Of a stretch of DNA of 64,000 nucleotides, positions 57,944 to 64,000 are shown piece after piece. Every line of letters starts with the position of its first letter. Position 1 is the first letter of the stretch. Source of the stretch: Rhipicephalus microplus. Taxonomy: Eukaryota > Arthropoda > Arachnida > Ixodida > Ixodidae. The translations under genes were made by a program, and so were the position numbers. The stretch is taken from NCBI RefSeq assembly GCF_043290135.1, contig NC_134701.1:205341601-205405600 (forward strand), given 5' to 3'. The notes under the pieces are model-generated. The model was not told the DNA's origin, ran no database searches, and worked only from the letters and a program-made list of their open reading frames with translations.

Positions 57944-58205
57944 TATATATGGACTTATATAAAAATCCCCATATATGGCTACATCAGGAATTGGGCATAT
58001 CTGGCCCATATACGGAATCCCCATATATGGGCCGTATATAAACTGATATGTTCGAATTCTGATATAGCCATATATGGGCCTTATATCCCCATATATGGGT
58101 GCTGCTGTATATGGCCATATATGACTATATATAGAGGCATCCATATAAGGTCTTATATGGATGCTTTCATATATGGCCTTATATGGATACCTTTATATAA
58201 AGCCA
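57944..58205. promoter_or_regulatory. Cluster of CArG-like CC(A/T)6GG palindromes
   Basis: Six exact CC(A/T)6GG decamers: CCATATATGG at 57969, 58021, 58068 and 58089, CCATATAAGG at 58141 and CCTTATATGG at 58177. Several one-mismatch forms lie between (58006, 58115, 58151, 58168). CC(A/T)6GG is the consensus bound by SRF/MADS-box factors. The spacing is irregular. The cluster may equally be a decayed palindromic repeat with no regulatory role; no gene is recognised nearby. Confidence 0.4.
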
Positions 58206-59212
58206 TTCAAATATGATTCATCTATATTAGTTCAGCCTGTGTCACCGGCAAAAAATATAGCTTCTCAAATCATTCTTCAGCTAGAAATATACCTGTTTGT
58301 TGAAAGGTCTGCATGCAGTCACTATCATCTCCAAAACAAAGGCAGTACATACCCAAGAACATTCTTGTTCAATTAGGTTATCCTCAATATATCTCAAGTT
58401 ATTCTCAACAACAATTTGCTAAAATGTAACTTGGCATCATATTTAAAGTTTGTGGTGGGCACAAGTCACTGTTAGTCCACTTTTCCTGAAGAGATACATT
58501 CTCTGTGCTTAAGTTTATTGCTTACTTATCGACACTTTTTTATTTATATATTTATTTCATTACCAACAGCATCAATTGGCATTACATTGGGGGAGCATTT
58601 ACGAAAAGTAGAACACAAAAAATACATAGTCAGCCAAACAAATAATCAAAGTCACCTGAATCACAATCTCCACGAGAAATTCATATATAAATCGGAACAT
58701 GTTCTAACATATAAATCGGAACAATTCTAACATGAAATAAAACAAATATTTGGGAGTGTAGAGGCAATGCTAGAAGGCAGCTGGTTCCATCTTGTAATTT
58801 TTTTTTGGTAACAAATCATTTTGAAACACGTCAGTCTTGCATGCGATTATTCTTATCTTGAACCTATGGTCAACACGGTCTGAGACATAGTACGGTGCAA
58901 GTAAATATTCCGCTTTATCGATTCCGACTTGACCAAAATAAATAGCATAAAAGAACCCAATTTGAGTTTCGTAAAGATATCTTTCACAGTGTGTTATGTT
59001 TAAAACTTTTCTCGTGTGTCAATGGAGCGTCCATAGTCAGTCAAAACGAAATATGACTTGCTATTGACCGTATGAACTGCGTGTGCATTGAATACCTTAA
59101 ATGAGTTGATAATCAACTTTTAAGAAGTTCGGTCGAAAGTGATTGGTATGCAAGCTTGTTATGTACAAGTATTGTGACTAATGACCTATAGAACGACTGC
59201 TAAAACTGGTGT
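58206..59212. other. Unassigned AT-rich sequence
   Basis: No gene or repeat family recognised. aacatataaatcggaaca-type phrase is duplicated near 58685-58725. Confidence 0.5.
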
Positions 59213-59494
59213 CTATAGGTCTCTGTGCGCGTGGGAACGGAGGCATTTAACAATATTTCTTGCCAACGGGACACTAAAAATGTACTTTGTAAACGTAATC
59301 CGCTTTCCATTTTGCCAATAATGCATCATTAACGTAACAGTGGTAAAGAGCTCATTCTGCAGAAATTCCGGTGTAGGCATCGGTGGCTCTCCATGAAAAA
59401 TCGTCTTGTCAATGATCGAAAATTGAGAGAATGCAACGAATGCAAATAAAACAAATATTATAAATTTTCGGGTTTGAGTGATGATCGAAATCAT
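59213..59494 (-). CDS. Possible small secreted-protein ORF (unrecognised)
   Basis: 93 codons from an internal Met at 59494. The first 23 residues include a hydrophobic core (KFIIFVLFAFVAFSQFS) that would fit a signal peptide. The remainder contains EPPMPTPEFLQNELFTTVTL and ends RSHAHRDL. The frame continues upstream of this Met to 59620. No homologue, promoter or splice signal recognised; a chance frame in AT-rich DNA is quite possible. Confidence 0.18.
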   Translation of the reverse strand: MISIITQTRKFIIFVLFAFVAFSQFSIIDKTIFHGEPPMPTPEFLQNELFTTVTLMMHYWQNGKRITFTKYIFSVPLARNIVKCLRSHAHRDL

Positions 59495-59910
59495 GCAGGC
59501 AATTTGCATGGCATGCAAGTTCTCTACAACACAGCTATGCATCTGCTTGGAAATAAAGCATGAATAACTTCCTCTTGTTGTAAATGCAAGGACAATAACT
59601 GTCATGCTTAATAAATACATGTATCCTGCATGCAGGTTTCACAACACATTTAATATCGCAGCTATATTGCATGATACAAGCGTGCATTGTCATCAAGCAT
59701 CACAACACGTTATTACCAACGTGACTTCGCGGTCTAAAGACAGCTAACCATTACAAAAGGCATACTGGTTACTGCACGTATTTCCTCACGACTGCGTAGT
59801 GGGTGCATAAAGTTCTAAAACATTTTACACACATTATATTGAGAAGCACGTTCTGCTGGGCGAGTTGGTACTTCATCTTAACTTAGGTGCGCGAAAAAAT
59901 TTGAAGTGCG
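59495..59910. other. Unassigned
   Basis: No feature recognised. Confidence 0.5.
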
Positions 59911-60495
59911 AAAGGAAGACACCTGGACACAGCGCACACTAACAACTGAAACTTTATTGAAGAAAACAGACATATGTATGCGGTTACGACAACACGTGAG
60001 GTGGAAAAAAATGATTAGATGAGCAGACATCTGATCATTTTCTTTCACAGTGTGGACATCGTGTGGTGGACGGCACTGCGCTGTCGTGTGGGAAGTATTA
60101 TTTAGAATTTATTTATATAATTCTACATCACAAAGCTTCTTTAAAGGAATTAACAACCATTCTTTAACCAATCATCATATTGTAGAGAGTGTGGCTGCGC
60201 GCCCTTGTTTGGAATACGGTAGTTAAAGCTAAATTCAGTGGCACGGTATAGCGCGGGAAATCGGAGAGGCGTATTTCATAAACAAAGCTGGGGATTCATG
60301 TGTCACGTAACTCTCACTTATGTTGCTTGCTACTGAGGTAGCTTTCCTGGAAGCGCATCATTTATACAATCTGTCTGCTGATCTAATCCTTTTCTTTCAC
60401 CGCACGTGTTCTCGTAACCGCATATATACGTATGTCTGTTTTCTCCAACAATGTTTCAGTTGTCAGTGGGTGCTGCGTCTAGGTGTCTTCCTTTT
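59911..60495. repeat. Fold-back repeat with about 125-bp arms
   Basis: Arms 59911-60035 and 60370-60495 are inverted copies (sharing aaggaagacacct, caactgaaac, gaaaacagacata and gcggttacga). The roughly 330-bp interior is not repeated. Arms are diverged, so the structure is old. No coding sequence recognised inside. Confidence 0.78.
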
Positions 60496-63400
60496 GTATT
60501 TCAATTTTTTGGCGCAACTCAGTAATTACATAATATTTCTTGTTCTTTAAACTATGTTACCCCTTTTTTACACAAAACGCAGCCATGTGCGAAACCTTCA
60601 TTGAGACACTTTCAACCTTCTCAATTACACAGTACTATTCCACAATTAAATTTGTTCAAGTAGCATCATGCAATAAAGAGTACACACTGAGTGATTGAAT
60701 TACGCACAAGAAACAGGATCAATACTGCTATCACGTTCAACTGTGAAAAACGGAGCTTAACGGTCCCCCAGTTTTTTCACACATTGCAAGCCCTAATGCA
60801 CCAGTTTATTTGTCGGCTTGCGTAAAACTATCTACAGTGCTCACGGATTAAAACGTGACATCACATTATTTTGTGTAACTATGTATGCGGGTATGCGCAA
60901 TTCCTCAAGATAACCACGCGATTTTGCGACATCAGTAACGATAATGTCGCCTGTGATATACGCATTGCAGTCAAATTTACACTTATATCACCCTGGTTGT
61001 AGATGGCGGAAACTAAATTACGGGCTATTCTTAAGTTTTTCCATTGGGATCCGTGACATAGCACCCTGCTTTGAAGAATCAAACTAGCAACAAAATTTTA
61101 ACTGCGTGTCCTTATCAAAACACACGTAAATATAAAAACAAGTAGAACGTAGACGAAGAAAGATAAATTCAAACGCAAGACAAATTCAAACGTGGGCTCA
61201 TAAATCTCATGACACCCTTGGAGTTTGAGATATGCAACTCTTTTTTATTTGTAATTGCGCAAGTTGTAATTTATCCTTGGTTTTTCCTCAAGCGTCAAAA
61301 ATGAGAAAAATAAGACAAAAGTATATTTACATCAATATATTTATAAAAAGTACAATGACACAAAACCAACATTTTCCTGGCGTAGATTTTTTTGAATAAA
61401 TAGAGCACTGTCTGGATGAAGTGAAAAAAAAAGAAAGTGTTGTCGTATCGCTTAAACAAAACAGCCTAATGACGTAACCACGATTAGCATAAAGTTATTT
61501 ACTCAGCAAGCATGCAATGTGGTATGTTTTCGAGTTATCATAATATTTATGAACAACGTGCGAAGGTAATGAAAATGATGAACTTACCTCAACATTTAAC
61601 AGAGACTTGTCTTTCAAGGAGCCTGTTAATCCTGATAACCTATTCACACCTTAAAGCCACCACGTGCATTCGTACTGCTTTAGGAAGAAGTTTTGAAGCA
61701 ACGCTTGCCCGCAAGCGTGGGTATCCATTTTTTTTTCGCACGAAAAGTTGACGATCGCCAATCCAGCAGCGTACAGACGCACACGCACACAAAAACACTT
61801 CCACGTCCGTCCACAATTTCGCCACGTACAGCGAAGTAGATTCCTGAGAGCTGCGCGATTATCTTGTGTAAATTGGAGCAGTAGTTGAACACGAAATAAG
61901 AGCAAAAGGAATGAAAATTAACAAACTCGATCAGCAGGGCACCCATGACTCCGGCAAGCAAAAAACAACAACAATGACGCGGACGGATACAGTGCACGCA
62001 GGCTTGACAATGAATATTGCAATGGATACTACATTACTCCTTGAGATCAATGATTTACGCACTTTTCACTAGAACTAAATTTTCCTGAGCTTATTGGTGA
62101 ACGACGTTTCATTTTTTAACTATTATTGACGCAATGTTATTACCATACGACTGAATGTTTGTGCAAACTATTTTCTTCGTCGTTACTTGAAATGGGCCGC
62201 GGCACTCTCTTTCCTGCTGTGTCGACTGTCGACAGACTGTTGTATGCCACGTACGGCAGGGCTACATGGTGCCTACGCGCCACGCTTCTTCGAACAACTT
62301 TCTCCGAAGTGTCCACTCATCCGACGGGCGCCCTTTTTTGTATTTTTTTACTGTGCGCACCCCTTGCAACCAATGCAGTCAGGCGAGTTTTTTCGAACAA
62401 TGCACTTCAACTTCCTCCCGCGGGCCCAGAAAGCTGCACGTGCAAGACCTTTGAGACAGGCATTCCGTGGAGCTGAAATCGCTGCTTCGTGTACGCTGGC
62501 TACGAAGACGCGTTTCAGCAGAATTTTTATCTTATTTCGCAAGCATTTAAAATGATAATAATAATATTCAATCAACCAATAATCAATCAATCATTTTTTA
62601 ACCTACCCAAGAACAACCATAGGGTCTTTCATGCTGGCGCGCGCGAAAAGAAAACAAAAACAAACAATACATTACAGACTGTCCACAGAAATGCAAAAAA
62701 AGAGCAAAAACGAGCAGTCGAAAAGAAATCAACGCACAATGGAAACAACAAATAAAAGAGTAGATATTCATGAAATGGGACTGAAAAATAATGTAGAATA
62801 TACATAACCGTGGCGAAGGCTTCCTGAAAGACGGAAAAGGGAAGAATCTGTGCATGTGCAAAGCTACGTTAGGACAGGGCAGCCCTCACTGACAAAAAAA
62901 AATGACTGTAGACTATGAAAAACATAACGAATTGAGAAAGTTGACGTTAGGTAGACTCGGTATTCTGTAAAGGATAGAGTGTTGAAAGAAGCTGGCAGGT
63001 ACATGCAACGGTCGATTCTCTCTCGATAACTTACGCGGAGTTTCAAAATTATTACAACCGAGAAGGGCAGAATATCTCACCCTGAACTAGCTTGTAAATA
63101 AATAACAGCTCAGCGCGATTTTGCCGGCCGTTAACTGATGGCAAATATAATATTCTAGCAGTGTTGAAAGGATTCTAGTGAAACGATGGGGGTAAATGCC
63201 TATAAAATTTTTCTGGACTCACTCAGTGGCGCTACTGCTGGATTTAGCAAGGCCATTCCAAATAAGATATGCATATGTACTCAAGTTGAGCACGACAAAT
63301 CGCGGTGTACAATTTGTAGAACGCTGTAAAAGAACCGGATTCTCGCGAGATGTTGAGCCAACAAGAAGAGAATGAAGGCCTTGCATGGCAGCACATTTAT

Positions 63401-63521
63401 TGCAAGTAGAAAAAATTCAGCATGCTATCAAAAAGAACACCAAGATAACTTATCTCAAAAAACTTACATAATGACGCAGTATGACAGCATATGGATTTGC
63501 TGTTGGGCGTTTTGCGAAATA
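60496..63521. other. Unassigned AT-rich sequence
   Basis: No recognised gene. A short AATC-type run near 62565-62595 resembles a SINE tail, but no SINE body precedes or follows it. Confidence 0.5.
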
Positions 63522-63544
63522 CAGCAACAACAACAACAACAACA

Positions 63545-63582
<38 letters not shown>
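63522..63582. repeat. (CAA)n/(TAA)n trinucleotide array
   Basis: CAA repeats followed by TAA repeats, about 60 bp in all. Confidence 0.96.
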
Positions 63583-63583
<1 letters not shown>

Positions 63584-64000
63584 ACTCATATCATTCTGAC
63601 ATGGCCGAAAGTATCTAGCCACATTGAATGAAATGCCAGTGTCCGGGTGCCCATGAATCTCTATACGTGAGTGTGCACTTGCGCAGTTTGGTGGGTATGT
63701 ACCGGCATACATATCTTATAAGTAAGTGCACTACCGTGTTGGTGTTGAAAGGATATGTTCGCAAGCAGTTTGAATCGTTACGCGCCTGCACAACAAGGGG
63801 CTGTTTACATAATGTAGAGTTTGGCTTAGGTATCACGCCAGCCCGCAAAAAATGTGTCATACTAATTGTATTCACAAGGCAATGTTTAGGCTAATCCTGA
63901 TGATGGCACGTGCGCTTTAGTGACCTCGACTAAGTAATGACACACCGACACAAAATAGAAGTTTTGTGAATTCGGCAACCTACGTTAAATGTTGCTATAA
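63583..64000. other. Unassigned right edge
   Basis: No gene or repeat recognised before the window ends. Confidence 0.5.

Noticed and set aside
62560..62600. Another SINE, from an AATC-type run
   Set aside because: No SINE body or tRNA-like head on either side.

Overview
The window looks like a repeat-dense piece of a hard-tick genome (Ixodidae, probably a metastriate such as Rhipicephalus or Dermacentor). The basis is about a dozen copies of a tRNA-derived SINE resembling, from memory, the tick family called Ruka; retrotransposon protein types I associate with ticks; long (TA)n, (GATA)n and (ACT)n arrays; and no prokaryotic signals. No host gene could be identified with confidence. A few possible exons or open frames are listed at low confidence. 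Almost every sequence with recognisable coding potential belongs to a transposable element.

Layout. 1-2.9 kb: unassigned. 2.9-8.66 kb: a SINE split by an apparently complete two-ORF non-LTR retrotransposon (L1/Tx1-like), each with its own target-site duplication. 9.1-9.8 kb: decayed endonuclease domain. 10.5-13.05 kb: 5'-truncated Ty3/Gypsy pol plus one LTR. 14.1-16.95 kb: a Penelope-like element broken into two oppositely oriented halves, the RT half containing a TTAA-type DNA transposon. 16.95-19.4 kb: dispersed repeat family copy A (with a SINE inside), a fold-back repeat, a GATA array and another SINE. 19.7-22.6 kb (minus strand): P-element-like transposase pseudogene hit by two SINEs and a 0.6-kb tRNA-like repeat. 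22.6-25.6 kb: RTE-type LINE pieces and a (TA)n block. 25.8-27 kb: 3' end of an RNase H-bearing LINE.

28.2-30.4 kb: repeat family copy B (inverted relative to A) and CTAT arrays. 31.5-32.15 kb: another LINE 3' end on the minus strand. 35.0-35.7 kb: LTR-like segment and a SINE. 36.7-43.16 kb: a second, 5'-truncated copy of the L1/Tx1-like LINE, interrupted by a 2.8-kb RNase H-bearing LINE. 44.3-44.9 kb: second copy of the tRNA-like repeat. 46.6-64 kb: mostly unassigned AT-rich DNA with SINE fragments, inverted repeats, a Gypsy LTR/protease remnant (51.7-52.3 kb) and a cluster of CC(A/T)6GG palindromes near 58 kb.

How the parts relate. The window is a stratified record of insertions. Three nestings are supported by duplicated target sites: SINE then LINE at 2.9 kb, LINE then LINE at 37 kb, and two SINEs landing successively in one target at 20 kb. 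A fourth, a DNA transposon in the Penelope-like element, is supported by a TTAA site that joins the reading frame. The first LINE copy, with both ORFs open and intact ends, is the element most likely to have been active recently. No new host-encoded biological system is evident. The most unusual observations are the twin-priming-like Penelope structure, a 35-bp hairpin insertion with its own 5-bp duplication, and the CArG-like cluster.
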